DNA from: Gaetbulibacter_A aestuarii
GTDB lineage: Bacteria > Bacteroidota > Bacteroidia > Flavobacteriales > Flavobacteriaceae
Direction: 5' to 3'
DNA length: 64,000 nt
Assembly (NCBI RefSeq): GCF_039537665.1
Contig: NZ_BAABAY010000006.1
Span: forward strand, 186,001-250,000
Under the pieces are notes generated by a model. That model ran no database searches. It saw only the letters and a program-made list of their open reading frames with translations, and had not been told where the DNA came from. This document shows, piece after piece, positions 18,966 to 28,014 of this stretch. The first letter of the stretch is position 1. The number at the start of each line of letters is the position of its first letter. A program made the translations under genes and the position numbers.

Positions 18966-18969
18966 AGTA

Positions 18970-19887
18970 ATGAAAAAATTTTTATTAAAATCTGGATTCT
19001 TTTTTGCCTTGACTATCTTCCTGTTATCGCTTTTTCTTATGGGGTATGGTGGCAATGTGGATTATTTTTATCAAAAATTCACAACTCCCAAAACACATTC
19101 TATGATTATTGGTGATTCTCGAGCAATGCAAGGTATTCAGCCTCAAATTATAGATTCAGTATTGGCGAATAAAGATTATCAATTACCGATGCTTAATTAT
19201 GCTTTTACAATTGCCCAAGCCCATATTGGACCTTTATATCGTAAGAGTATCTTAAAAAAATTAGCCCCTGACACTAAAAATGGTTTATTTATCATTTCTC
19301 TTGACCCATGGATGCTAATGTCGAGAAAAAGCAACGATAATAACAAAGGAGAATTCATGGAAAGTGGTAGACCTCCTCATAACATGAGTTTTGTGTCTAT
19401 GAATCCAAATTTCGAATACTTGATAAAAAATTATAATTACTTCCACTTTAAAGGTATATTTAAAAAGAAATCATTATTACATAAAAATGGATGGCTGGAA
19501 GAGAGTAATTTACCAAAAGACAGCACTGTTTTTAATGCTTGGAAAAAAGGTCAAATAAAAATGTTCCATGGTTTTGTTAACGATTATGTTATATCTGAAT
19601 TGAGAAAAAAAAGTTTTGATACCCTCCTTAAAAATTTTAAAAACCATGGAAGAATTTATCTGGTTAGAACTCCGGTAGATAAAGAAATATTGGAAATTGA
19701 AAATAGCTTCTACCCAAATTTTGAAAAATATTTAGATTCTGTCTCAAAATCTAATAACATTCCATATTTTAATTTTAATAAATCCCTAAAAAATTACTAT
19801 GAAACCTACGATGGTCATCATATTAATAAGTATTCAGGAAAAGAATTTACAAAAGCTTTGTGCGATTCTATTATTCACAATATGTAA
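18970..19887 (+). CDS. SGNH-like O-acetylation partner protein, cassette 1
   Basis: A 305-residue protein with an N-terminal signal-anchor (residues 1-25) and a predicted periplasmic domain. GDSRAMQ at 48-54 supplies the SGNH Ser50, and DGHH at 281-284 with the following INKYSG supplies the Asp/His pair, so the triad looks complete. By analogy with AlgJ/AlgX and PatB it would accept acetyl from the MBOAT and pass it to the glycan. The start is set at 18,970, just after the MBOAT stop; an upstream in-frame ATG lies inside the MBOAT gene. Confidence 0.8.
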   Translation: MKKFLLKSGFFFALTIFLLSLFLMGYGGNVDYFYQKFTTPKTHSMIIGDSRAMQGIQPQIIDSVLANKDYQLPMLNYAFTIAQAHIGPLYRKSILKKLAPDTKNGLFIISLDPWMLMSRKSNDNNKGEFMESGRPPHNMSFVSMNPNFEYLIKNYNYFHFKGIFKKKSLLHKNGWLEESNLPKDSTVFNAWKKGQIKMFHGFVNDYVISELRKKSFDTLLKNFKNHGRIYLVRTPVDKEILEIENSFYPNFEKYLDSVSKSNNIPYFNFNKSLKNYYETYDGHHINKYSGKEFTKALCDSIIHNM

Positions 19888-20019
19888 TAGAACATATTGT
19901 GGTTTTACAATAATTATAAAGTTTGCGTTATTATTAATAATAATCAAATGAATAATAACGTATTATATAAGAACTTTAAATTTAAGCATAAACTTAAATT
20001 ATTTACTAGAAAATAATAA

Positions 20020-21003
20020 TTACTTAATATGTGTTTTAAAGTCTCGGTGTTCACTTCTGTAGAGCTCCTCTTGAGTCAGTCCTCTAAAATAGTCATAAGT
20101 TATTTTCATGCCCTCTTCTCTTCCAACTATTGGTTGCCAATCCAAAATATTTTTAGCCAAACTAATATCAGGTTGACGTTGTAAGGGATCATTTGTAGGT
20201 AAATCCTTATAAATAATTTCTTGAGTGGTTCCTGTTAATTTGATGATTTCTTCTGCAAAATCCTTAATGGTAATTTCATGCGGATTTCCAATATTTATAG
20301 GATATGTATAATCACTCAAAAGAAGTCTGTAAATCCCTTCCACTTGATCATCTACATAACAAAAGGAGCGGGTTTGGGAACCATCACCAAAAACGGTCAG
20401 GTCTTCCCCTCGTAGTGCTTGACCCATAAAGGCAGGGATCACGCGCCCATCATTCAGCCGCATCCTAGGTCCATAGGTATTAAAAATTCTAACAATACGG
20501 GTTTCCAACCCATGAAATCTATTATAAGCCATGGTAATGGATTCTTAAAAACGCTTCGCCTCATCATAAACTCCCCGTGGTCCAATGGTATTCACATTAC
20601 CAAAATAGTCCTCTGTTTGGGGATGCACTAAAGGATCACCATACACTTCAGATGTTGAAGCTATTAATATTCTCGCTTTTTTTGCTTTGGCTAAACCCAG
20701 TAAATTATGGGTCCCCAGCGATCCTACCTTCAATGTCTGAATTGGTATTTTTAAATAATCTATAGGGCTGGCTGGTGATGCAAAATGAAGTATATAATCT
20801 AAATTGCCTTCTATTTTTACAAACTCAGTAACATCATGTTCTATAAACTCAAAACTAGGATGTCCAAATAAATGAGAAATGTTATTTTTGTCGCCGGTGA
20901 TAAAGTTATCCATAGCTATCACAAAATAGCCCTCTTTTATAAAACGATCACTCAAATGTGACCCTAAAAACCCTGCCGCTCCTGTAATTAATATTTTTTT
21001 CAT
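20020..21003 (-). pseudogene. UDP-glucuronate decarboxylase (UXS) copy 2, one nonsense codon
   Basis: A full-length (327-codon) extended-SDR gene for UDP-glucuronate decarboxylase, which makes UDP-xylose. It has KILITGAAGFLGSHLSDRF, DYILHFASPASPIDYL, STSEVYGDPLVHPQ, the PRGVYDEAKRF catalytic motif, then FNTYGPRMRLNDGRV and FGDGSQTRSFCYVDD. Directly after YDEAKRF an in-frame TAA (20,545-20,547) replaces the CAA (Gln) still present in copy 1, splitting the gene into 152- and 170-residue frames. One transition explains it, so a very recent mutation, reinitiation or a sequencing error are all possible. It sits 52 bp downstream of the beta-helix lipoprotein gene on the same strand. Confidence 0.85.
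20026..20787. repeat. Direct repeat B (about 760 bp UXS copy)
   Basis: Same-orientation partner of 16,426-17,188. Recombination between the two would delete MBOAT cassette 1 (about 3.6 kb). Unlike repeat A, the UXS gene continues past the repeat to its true start at 21,003. Confidence 0.85.
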
Positions 21004-21055
21004 TAGTTCTACCTATGCTGCAATAGTAAAGAGAATTTCGATTACACAAAAGCTC

Positions 21056-22969
21056 TTAATTACATGAGTTATTTTGTTTTACAATATTAACTATCGAATA
21101 GTCATCGTTATTATTGTCCCAAAAACAATCTGTTATATAATTATCTGAAATCATTAGGTTTTTACATCCACTGGTGATTTTGAATTGTCCAACAATTGTA
21201 TTTGACCTAAAGCTACTGTTTTCAGTTTCACCCACTCGAATGTCACCAGTTAAATTATTATTAATAAACTCTAACCCTTTAACATATTTTACCTCAGAAT
21301 TGCTACTCGATTCAAAAGTGTTATTCCGTATAGTAAATGTATTACTTAATTCTTCCACATTTGTATAATTGAGATTAAACCCTAACTTACAATCAGTAAT
21401 AATATTATTATAAAATTCTGAATTTTCTAAGGTAACATTTAAACCCTGAGAACCAATACCAAGATCACAAGATGTAATCGTATTATCATGTATTTTTGCA
21501 TTCAATAAAGATTGATATCCAATTGCCTTTCCGCAGTCATTAATTACATTATCAAAAACTTCAATACTATTATAATCACCTACATTTATCCCTGTATTGA
21601 ATCCAGAAATAGTATTTCCTGAAATTACATTGTCCTTATTGCCATTTCTGTTTTCAGCACCAATGGCAGTCCTAGCATTATTACTAATATCTGAGACGCC
21701 GGTAATTTTATTATTTCTGATTATACTACCTGAAGTTTGTCTGTAATGAATTCCATTTTCCATAGTATTACTTTCAATCGTTATCCGATCACCTGTATAT
21801 ATTATAAAACCACCTTGTGCGGAGCCTTTTTCTATGTTATTTCTAATCGTGATATCTTCTGCAATTTCATAAATAGTTCCACCACTTCTATAGGGCTCGA
21901 TGTCAAGGGCCCACATCGGAGCAACGCCACTGGAATTACTAGTAGATGTACCTGAATCTATAAATTCATTGTTCTCTACAATTATATTTCTCCCATCAGT
22001 AATGGATAATCCATTACGTCTGGATCTAATAATTTTATTACCAGTGATTAAAACATTATCACAATAGATATAATTTGAATCAGAAGCGTGTCCATAGGCA
22101 TTCACGGCTATACCATCCCCACCCGCATCCATAAGAGTCATATTTTTGATAATTACATTTTTACTGGCTTTTACAATCAGCACATGCCCCCATTCATGGG
22201 TACCACCATCAGAATAATCATGGGTATCTCGATCACCGTGTAAAACCCCGCCTTCAACGATTGCATTATCCGCTTTATATACAGCCAACAGCGCCACTCT
22301 CTTGCCATTGTTTGGCTGAACTCTCAAATTTGTATTATTTGTCATAATTAAATGCATACCAGCAGGTACCTGAATAGCCGAATCCTGTTGTGATTGACTT
22401 TTTTCAACAAACCAGGGTTGTGTTTGGAAATAAGCATCTAGTTTGTCGATCTTAAAGGTTGTTCCTCCCATTAATTGAATATCCTTCAGAACCTTATTAA
22501 GTATGAGTTTATTATCATAAGCTACCATATCGTCAACCTCACCTTCTACGATGTCCCAACGGTTTGGAATGAAGTTAAAAGTTGGTTCTTTTAATTGGGC
22601 TGTGGCACCTGTTAACTCCAAACTGCCATTTAACAATTCCCCAGATATGATATCTCCATCCGAAAAGTTTAAAGTACCATTAATGATATCGCCTCCGGTC
22701 TGATATTCAATGGTCACACCAGAAGGAACATTAATTGTTTGTCCCTGAAGGTCCATCATACAATCTATAATAACGGTGGTATTGGCCGTCAGATTCGTTA
22801 GAGCAAAATCACAAGGAGTATTACCGTTTGTTTGCACAGGTTCCTTTTGTATGGGTTCAGTGGATGTGCTCGCTAATGGATCCTCTGTTAATGGCTCGTT
22901 ACTACAAGCGAATGTCAGGGAAAAAATACTAAGTAAAATCGGGGCTATTAAATTGCGTTGTATCATCAT
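21056..22969 (-). CDS. Surface lipoprotein with parallel beta-helix domain
   Basis: A 637-residue protein. Lipoprotein signal peptide ending LTFACSNEP (lipobox Cys22), then a Thr/Pro-rich linker. From about residue 150 it is a right-handed beta-helix built from repeated units such as NVIIKNMTLMDAGGDGIAV, NVLITGNKIIRSRRNGLSI and NIIVENNEFIDSGT (PbH1-type N-x-I-x-x-N repeats). Such proteins are usually polysaccharide lyases, C5-epimerases or glycan-binding proteins. Here it lies within the biosynthesis locus, opposite to the flanking genes, so trimming or epimerising the exported polymer is plausible but unproven. No catalytic site can be assigned by eye. Confidence 0.8.
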   Translation of the reverse strand: MMIQRNLIAPILLSIFSLTFACSNEPLTEDPLASTSTEPIQKEPVQTNGNTPCDFALTNLTANTTVIIDCMMDLQGQTINVPSGVTIEYQTGGDIINGTLNFSDGDIISGELLNGSLELTGATAQLKEPTFNFIPNRWDIVEGEVDDMVAYDNKLILNKVLKDIQLMGGTTFKIDKLDAYFQTQPWFVEKSQSQQDSAIQVPAGMHLIMTNNTNLRVQPNNGKRVALLAVYKADNAIVEGGVLHGDRDTHDYSDGGTHEWGHVLIVKASKNVIIKNMTLMDAGGDGIAVNAYGHASDSNYIYCDNVLITGNKIIRSRRNGLSITDGRNIIVENNEFIDSGTSTSNSSGVAPMWALDIEPYRSGGTIYEIAEDITIRNNIEKGSAQGGFIIYTGDRITIESNTMENGIHYRQTSGSIIRNNKITGVSDISNNARTAIGAENRNGNKDNVISGNTISGFNTGINVGDYNSIEVFDNVINDCGKAIGYQSLLNAKIHDNTITSCDLGIGSQGLNVTLENSEFYNNIITDCKLGFNLNYTNVEELSNTFTIRNNTFESSSNSEVKYVKGLEFINNNLTGDIRVGETENSSFRSNTIVGQFKITSGCKNLMISDNYITDCFWDNNNDDYSIVNIVKQNNSCN

Positions 22970-23464
22970 TTTTTTATTGTATAGGTTAAGAACTGTTTTT
23001 CAAAGCAATACTAAATAATAACTTTAATAAATCCGATTAAATACATATTTATTCGACAAAATACTTATTTAAAAATCGATAAAAAGCATTTATTATCGTT
23101 AAAATGAATTTAATAATAAGAAAACAATCAATAACATATACGCTATCATTCTTTTTTTGGACTATCGTTTTAAAAACGTCGCTAAAATAACAGGAATCTT
23201 CGATAAAAAGTATCCATTGTTAATAACTTATTAGAATAAACCCCTGATTTTAACAGACCTTAACATCTAGAATTACTGTTTATCCAAATTGTATGCATTA
23301 AATAGAAAAATTATAGGTCTAGTTACATACTTTTCTATATTTACCTTAAGTTTTATTTTACATATTATTTAACCTTAAATTATTCTGGGTTAAACTAACC
23401 TATTTAGAAATTAGAATTAAATCAATCAAGCCCAAAGGGCCTATCCCTATTTATCTTTTGAACC
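22970..23464. other. 495-bp divergent intergenic region
   Basis: Separates the beta-helix lipoprotein (-) from MBOAT cassette 2 (+) and must hold the promoters of both. It is AT-rich; no complete TAnnTTTG element, RNA structure, small gene or large repeat is convincing. A short GCCC-AAA-GGGC inverted repeat lies at about 23,430. Confidence 0.5.
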
Positions 23465-24913
23465 ATGCTCTTTAATTCAATAGACTTTGCTGTTTTTCTT
23501 CCAATAGTTTTCATTCTTTATTGGTATTTTGCTAACAATAATCTAAAACTTCAAAATGTACTAATAGTACTTGCTAGCTATATATTCTATGGTTGGTGGG
23601 ATTGGCGCTTTTTATCCCTTATATTATTTAGCACTGTAGTGGACTATTTGATCGGTATTGCTTTAGAAAAAGAAGAAAATACAAGGAAACGTAAAATCTT
23701 TTTATGGGTAAGTCTTGCTGTGAATTTAGGTCTTTTAGGATTCTTCAAATATTACAATTTCTTCTTAGATAACTTTATTTCAGCCTTTTCTTTTTTCGGC
23801 CACCCTGTTCAAGGTAGATTTTTAAATATTATTTTACCTGTTGGAATCAGTTTTTACACGTTTCAAACGCTTAGTTATTCCATAGATGTTTACCGAAGAA
23901 AATTAGAACCAACCAAAAATTTTATAGCTTTTGCTGCCTTTGTTAGTTTCTTTCCACAACTCGTTGCAGGACCCATTGAAAGGGCTTCTCACCTGCTTCC
24001 TCAGTTTTATAGGAAGAGAAAATTTAAATATGACAAAGCAGTAGACGGAATGCGGCAAATTTTGTGGGGCTTGTTCAAAAAAGTGGTTATAGCTGATAAC
24101 TGTGCGGAATTTGCAAATCAAATTTTTAATAATTCACAAGACTATAATGGAAGCACTTTAGTGTTAGGTGCAATATTTTTCACTTTTCAGATTTATGGTG
24201 ACTTCTCAGGATATTCAGATATAGCCATTGGAACCTCCCGATTATTTGGATTTGATCTTATGCAAAATTTTAATTTTCCATATTTCTCTCGAGATATAGC
24301 AGAATTTTGGCGACGATGGCATATCTCTTTGTCAACTTGGTTTAGAGATTACCTTTATATCCCTTTAGGCGGAAGTCGAGGTGGAACGGTTATGAAAGTG
24401 CGTAATACCTTTATCATTTTTATAGTAAGTGGTTTTTGGCACGGCGCCAATTGGACCTTTATTGTTTGGGGTCTTTTAAATGCAATCTATTTTTTACCAC
24501 TTTTATTAACAAAGAATAATCGCAACCATTTGGATGTAGTGGCTAAAGGAAAATACCTTCCTAGTATTAAGGAATTTTTTCTAATGGGGCTTACTTTTTG
24601 TTTAACTGTTTTAGCTTGGATTTTTTTTAGGGCGGAAAATATTGGCCATGCTATAAGCTATATTTCTAAAATTTTCTCTAGTACGATTTTTAGCTTACCT
24701 GAGAATCACAAGGAAATAAGTTTAATATTTACTTTGTTGACTATTGTATTATTTCTGTTTGTAGAATGGATTGGAAGAGAAAATAAATATGCTATTGAAA
24801 ATTTAGCTTTAAAAATGAACTCAACGTTTAGATATTCTATGTATTGTACAATAGCAATTTTGATTATTCTCTGCTCTGGGTCAGAACAACAATTCATTTA
24901 TTTTCAATTTTAA
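23465..24913 (+). CDS. MBOAT O-acyltransferase (AlgI-like), cassette 2
   Basis: A 482-residue paralogue of the cassette 1 MBOAT with the same ordered motifs: FYGWWDWRFLSLI, LPVGISFYTFQTLSYSIDVYR, FFPQLVAGPIERAS, QIYGDFSGYSDIAIGTSRLFG, FWRRWHISLSTWFRDY and SGFWHGANWTF with His326, ending EQQFIYFQF. Probably acetylates a second position or sugar in the same polymer. The SGNH-like partner starts 7 bases after the stop. Confidence 0.93.
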   Translation: MLFNSIDFAVFLPIVFILYWYFANNNLKLQNVLIVLASYIFYGWWDWRFLSLILFSTVVDYLIGIALEKEENTRKRKIFLWVSLAVNLGLLGFFKYYNFFLDNFISAFSFFGHPVQGRFLNIILPVGISFYTFQTLSYSIDVYRRKLEPTKNFIAFAAFVSFFPQLVAGPIERASHLLPQFYRKRKFKYDKAVDGMRQILWGLFKKVVIADNCAEFANQIFNNSQDYNGSTLVLGAIFFTFQIYGDFSGYSDIAIGTSRLFGFDLMQNFNFPYFSRDIAEFWRRWHISLSTWFRDYLYIPLGGSRGGTVMKVRNTFIIFIVSGFWHGANWTFIVWGLLNAIYFLPLLLTKNNRNHLDVVAKGKYLPSIKEFFLMGLTFCLTVLAWIFFRAENIGHAISYISKIFSSTIFSLPENHKEISLIFTLLTIVLFLFVEWIGRENKYAIENLALKMNSTFRYSMYCTIAILIILCSGSEQQFIYFQF

Positions 24914-24920
24914 TGGGATC

Positions 24921-25895
24921 ATGAAGAGGTTTGTTAAAAAAATATTTATTTTTCTATCAATTTTAATCTTGTTGTCATTTCTCATCGATTTGGCCATATC
25001 CTCTGTATTGCGGAATGACCATCAACGATTTGCAGGTGAATTTAATGTTTGGAATGATATTTATACCTCTAAAGTTGACTGCGCTATAGCTATTTACGGA
25101 TCGTCAAGAGCTGACATGGATTTTGACCCACAAATCATAGAAAAAAAAACCACAGAGTCTTGCTATAATTTTGGAATGGATGGACATCATTTTTGGTTGG
25201 AGTATTTAAGACATAGGGAATTTCTGAAGTTTAATAAAAAACCTCAATTAATTATAGTTTCCTTAGATATTTTTGGTTTGGAAAAAAGGAAAGAATTATA
25301 TAATTATGGTCAGTTTTTGCCATACATGTTATGGAATAAAGACATTTATAATTTTACTAAATCATATGAGGGATTCAATAAATTTGATTATTTCATTCCA
25401 TTAATTCGATATTCCGGAGAAGGAAAGGTTCTAAAATCTTGTGTTTACACAATACTTGATAAAAACAATAAAAAATTAAGATTTAAAGGGCATATGGCAA
25501 TGGATATACCCTGGAATTCCGATCTCGAAAAAGCTAAAAAGATCCATGATTCCTTGGTATTTAAAATTGAAAAAGAACCTAAATTATTATTTAAAAAATT
25601 TATTAAAGAATGCCAGAAAAAGAATATACAACTAATTTTTATGTATCCTCCTGAATATATTGAAGGACAAAGAATAGTAGCAAATAGAAAAGTAATAATG
25701 GATTATTATGTTAAAATTTCCAAAGAATACAATATTCCCCTTTTTGATTTCTCAAATGATCAAATGAGTTTTCAAAAAAAATATTTTTATAACGCCAATC
25801 ATTTAAATAAAATAGGAGCACAACTTTTCTCGGAAAAAGTTGCAGATACGATATTAAAGTATAATCTTCAAAACTCATTGACTAAAAAATTATGA
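24921..25895 (+). CDS. SGNH-like O-acetylation partner protein, cassette 2
   Basis: A 324-residue protein with a signal-anchor (residues 8-28) and an extracytoplasmic domain. The nucleophile block is YGSSRADMDFDP (Ser62) with Ser in place of the usual Asp of GDS. The C-terminal block is NANHLNKIGAQLFSEK, where Asn stands where cassette 1 has the Asp of D-x-x-H. The His is kept. Position behind an MBOAT and overall layout make it the partner protein, but the altered residues leave activity uncertain. Sequence similarity to the cassette 1 partner is low outside the motifs. Confidence 0.72.
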   Translation: MKRFVKKIFIFLSILILLSFLIDLAISSVLRNDHQRFAGEFNVWNDIYTSKVDCAIAIYGSSRADMDFDPQIIEKKTTESCYNFGMDGHHFWLEYLRHREFLKFNKKPQLIIVSLDIFGLEKRKELYNYGQFLPYMLWNKDIYNFTKSYEGFNKFDYFIPLIRYSGEGKVLKSCVYTILDKNNKKLRFKGHMAMDIPWNSDLEKAKKIHDSLVFKIEKEPKLLFKKFIKECQKKNIQLIFMYPPEYIEGQRIVANRKVIMDYYVKISKEYNIPLFDFSNDQMSFQKKYFYNANHLNKIGAQLFSEKVADTILKYNLQNSLTKKL

Positions 25896-25944
25896 AATAT
25901 TTATTGAATCGAATAAACATGTTTGTTCCTAAACTCATTTACCA

Positions 25945-27108
25945 TTGAAGCCCAAATTATTACGTATCACTACGGTCCCTATTTCATTGAGTGGATTACT
26001 TCAAGGGCAAATGCGATTCATGTCTCGATATTTTGAAATTACAGGTGTTTCTTCACCTGATGGAAATACCCTTAAGAACATTGAGACTAAAGAGGGAATT
26101 AAAACATTTCCGGTTGAAATGACACGTAAAATAACCCCGATAAAAGATCTAAAGGCTGTTTATCAGTTATATAAGCTTTTCAAAAAAGAGCAACCGATTA
26201 TTGTACATTCACATACACCCAAAGCCGGAACATTATCTATGCTTGCTGCAAAATTAGCAGGAGTACCGCATCGTTTGCATACCATAGCCGGCTTACCATT
26301 GGTAGAAACTACCGGTCTGAAACGACAACTGCTCAATACCGTAGAAAAATTTACCTATGCTTGCGCCACTAAAATTTACCCAAATGCGCACGGCCTTACC
26401 AAAATAATTTTAGAAAACAATTTTACTTCTAAGGACAAATTAAAGGTTATCGCTAATGGAAGTTCTAATGGCATAGACACTAAACATTTTAACCCTAAAT
26501 GTATTAGCGAAAATGTCAAAGAAACACTTAACAGCCAATTAAATATCTCACAATCAGATAAGGTTTTCGTTTTTGTAGGGCGGCTGGTTGGAGATAAAGG
26601 CATCAACGAGCTCGTTTCGGCCTTTTCAACCATAAGTCAAACAAACTCAGCTTTAAAATTACTGTTGGTTGGGGATTATGAAACCGAGTTGGACCCCCTC
26701 AAAGATGAAACCCTAAAAGCCATGGAAATGAACCCTAAAATAATCAATACCGGTTGGGTGGATGATGTACGCCCCTTTCTGGCCATTGCTGATTGTTTAG
26801 TATTCCCGAGTTATCGGGAAGGCTTCCCTAACGTAGTCATGCAGGCCGGCGCTATGGGCTTACCGGCGATTGTATCGGATATTAATGGCTGTAATGAGAT
26901 TATTATTGAAGGTGAAAACGGCACAATCATTCCGATAAAAGATACGGAGGCTCTATTAAAAAAAATGAAACAATTTTTAAATAAAGAACTTCAATACGAT
27001 TCCGAAAGGTGTAGGGCCCTCATCACCGAGCGTTATGAACGACAGGTCGTTTGGGATGCCCTTTTAGAGGAATATCAACGGCTATTGGGCCTTGCCAAGG
27101 AAAAATAA
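25945..27108 (+). CDS. Glycosyltransferase family 4 (PglA-like group)
   Basis: A 387-residue GT-B enzyme with a TTG start; an in-frame TAA at 25,930 excludes a longer form. Marks include VHSHTPKAGTLSMLAAKLAGV, TIAGLPLVET, FVGRLVGDKGINELV and YREGFPNVVMQAGAMGLPAIVSD, where the second Glu of E-x7-E is Gln. As I recall, the QAGAMGLP variant is common in a Bacteroidota subgroup that acts next to PglC/PglD-like enzymes, which fits the neighbours here. It likely adds the second sugar of the repeat unit. Its base use is less AT-rich than the preceding genes, which suggests a more ancestral part of the locus. Confidence 0.9.
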   Translation: MKPKLLRITTVPISLSGLLQGQMRFMSRYFEITGVSSPDGNTLKNIETKEGIKTFPVEMTRKITPIKDLKAVYQLYKLFKKEQPIIVHSHTPKAGTLSMLAAKLAGVPHRLHTIAGLPLVETTGLKRQLLNTVEKFTYACATKIYPNAHGLTKIILENNFTSKDKLKVIANGSSNGIDTKHFNPKCISENVKETLNSQLNISQSDKVFVFVGRLVGDKGINELVSAFSTISQTNSALKLLLVGDYETELDPLKDETLKAMEMNPKIINTGWVDDVRPFLAIADCLVFPSYREGFPNVVMQAGAMGLPAIVSDINGCNEIIIEGENGTIIPIKDTEALLKKMKQFLNKELQYDSERCRALITERYERQVVWDALLEEYQRLLGLAKEK

Positions 27109-27171
27109 TTTCTAGAAATAAGAGATTTCTAATTGGCAATTTATTATCTTAACAATCCTTAACCTCTTTCC

Positions 27172-27828
27172 ATGGTCAACTCTGTCAAAAATAGCGTCAT
27201 TATTATTGGTTACCATCGCGATATGTCTACCGTGATCTCATGCGTTGAAGCTGAAAATAAAAATTCAATCTTAGGCATTATTTATTTTGATGACAAAAAC
27301 GCTTCAAATTCTGATTATGAGCGTCTTGGTAATATTGAAGACTTATCGAGTATTCTCAAAAAATACAAAAAAGTATACGGAATCATAGCTGCTTTCGAGA
27401 ATCAAAAAAGAAAGATGATTTATGAAAATATCATTAGCCTTGTCCCGGAATTTAATTTCAAGACCGTTATCCATCCCAGTGTTATTCTGGGGAGAGAGGT
27501 GTCTATTGGGAAGGGGAGCTTTCTAATGGCCAATTGTATTATCAACAGTAATGTGACTCTTGGTGAATTTTGTTTTCTAAGTGGAAATTTGTCTGTTGGG
27601 CATGATTGCATAATAAATAATTTTGTTGATATTGAAATGAATGTCACTGTTGGTGGGTACGTACAGATAGGTGATTTTAGTAAGGTAGAGATGAGCTCTA
27701 AGATCATTCAAAACACTAAAATTGGAAACCTTTGTGGTATTTTGGCAAATTCATTGGTTACCAAAGATGTAAAGGATTATTTTACGGTCTATGGAACACC
27801 GGCTAAAATCATAAAAACTCAAGAATAG
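27172..27828 (+). CDS. PglD/NeuD-like left-handed beta-helix acyltransferase
   Basis: A 218-residue sugar O/N-acetyltransferase of the PglD/NeuD family. The N-terminal Rossmann-like domain starts SVIIIGYHRDMS, lacking the usual G-x-x-G-H-A nucleotide-sugar motif. From about residue 98 hexapeptide repeats run (VIHPSVILGREVSIGKGSF onward) with the catalytic-type His in LSVGHDCII and the C-terminal YGTPAKIIK cap. PglD acetylates the 4-amino group of a UDP-4-amino sugar. The altered N-terminal motif suggests a different substrate or sugar-lipid acceptor. A second PglD domain is encoded immediately downstream. Confidence 0.82.
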   Translation: MVNSVKNSVIIIGYHRDMSTVISCVEAENKNSILGIIYFDDKNASNSDYERLGNIEDLSSILKKYKKVYGIIAAFENQKRKMIYENIISLVPEFNFKTVIHPSVILGREVSIGKGSFLMANCIINSNVTLGEFCFLSGNLSVGHDCIINNFVDIEMNVTVGGYVQIGDFSKVEMSSKIIQNTKIGNLCGILANSLVTKDVKDYFTVYGTPAKIIKTQE

Positions 27829-28014
27829 TGATGACTCAGAGTTTCAGTATTCAAGTCAGCTTTGTTTTGTCAGAAATATTGACTGTTTACCTAAAATAAA
27901 ATCGTTTTTTTGTGAAAAAAATTAATTTTATAATTCTCTAAGCGAAATTTACTCCTCTATTGCAATTTCATATAGCCATAAAAAATTATTCATCAAAATC
28001 ACTTTAAACACATA

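Noticed and set aside
16418..21003. Insertion sequence or transposon as the cause of the UXS duplication
   Set aside because: No transposase, terminal inverted repeats or target-site duplication seen; homologous or illegitimate recombination is enough.
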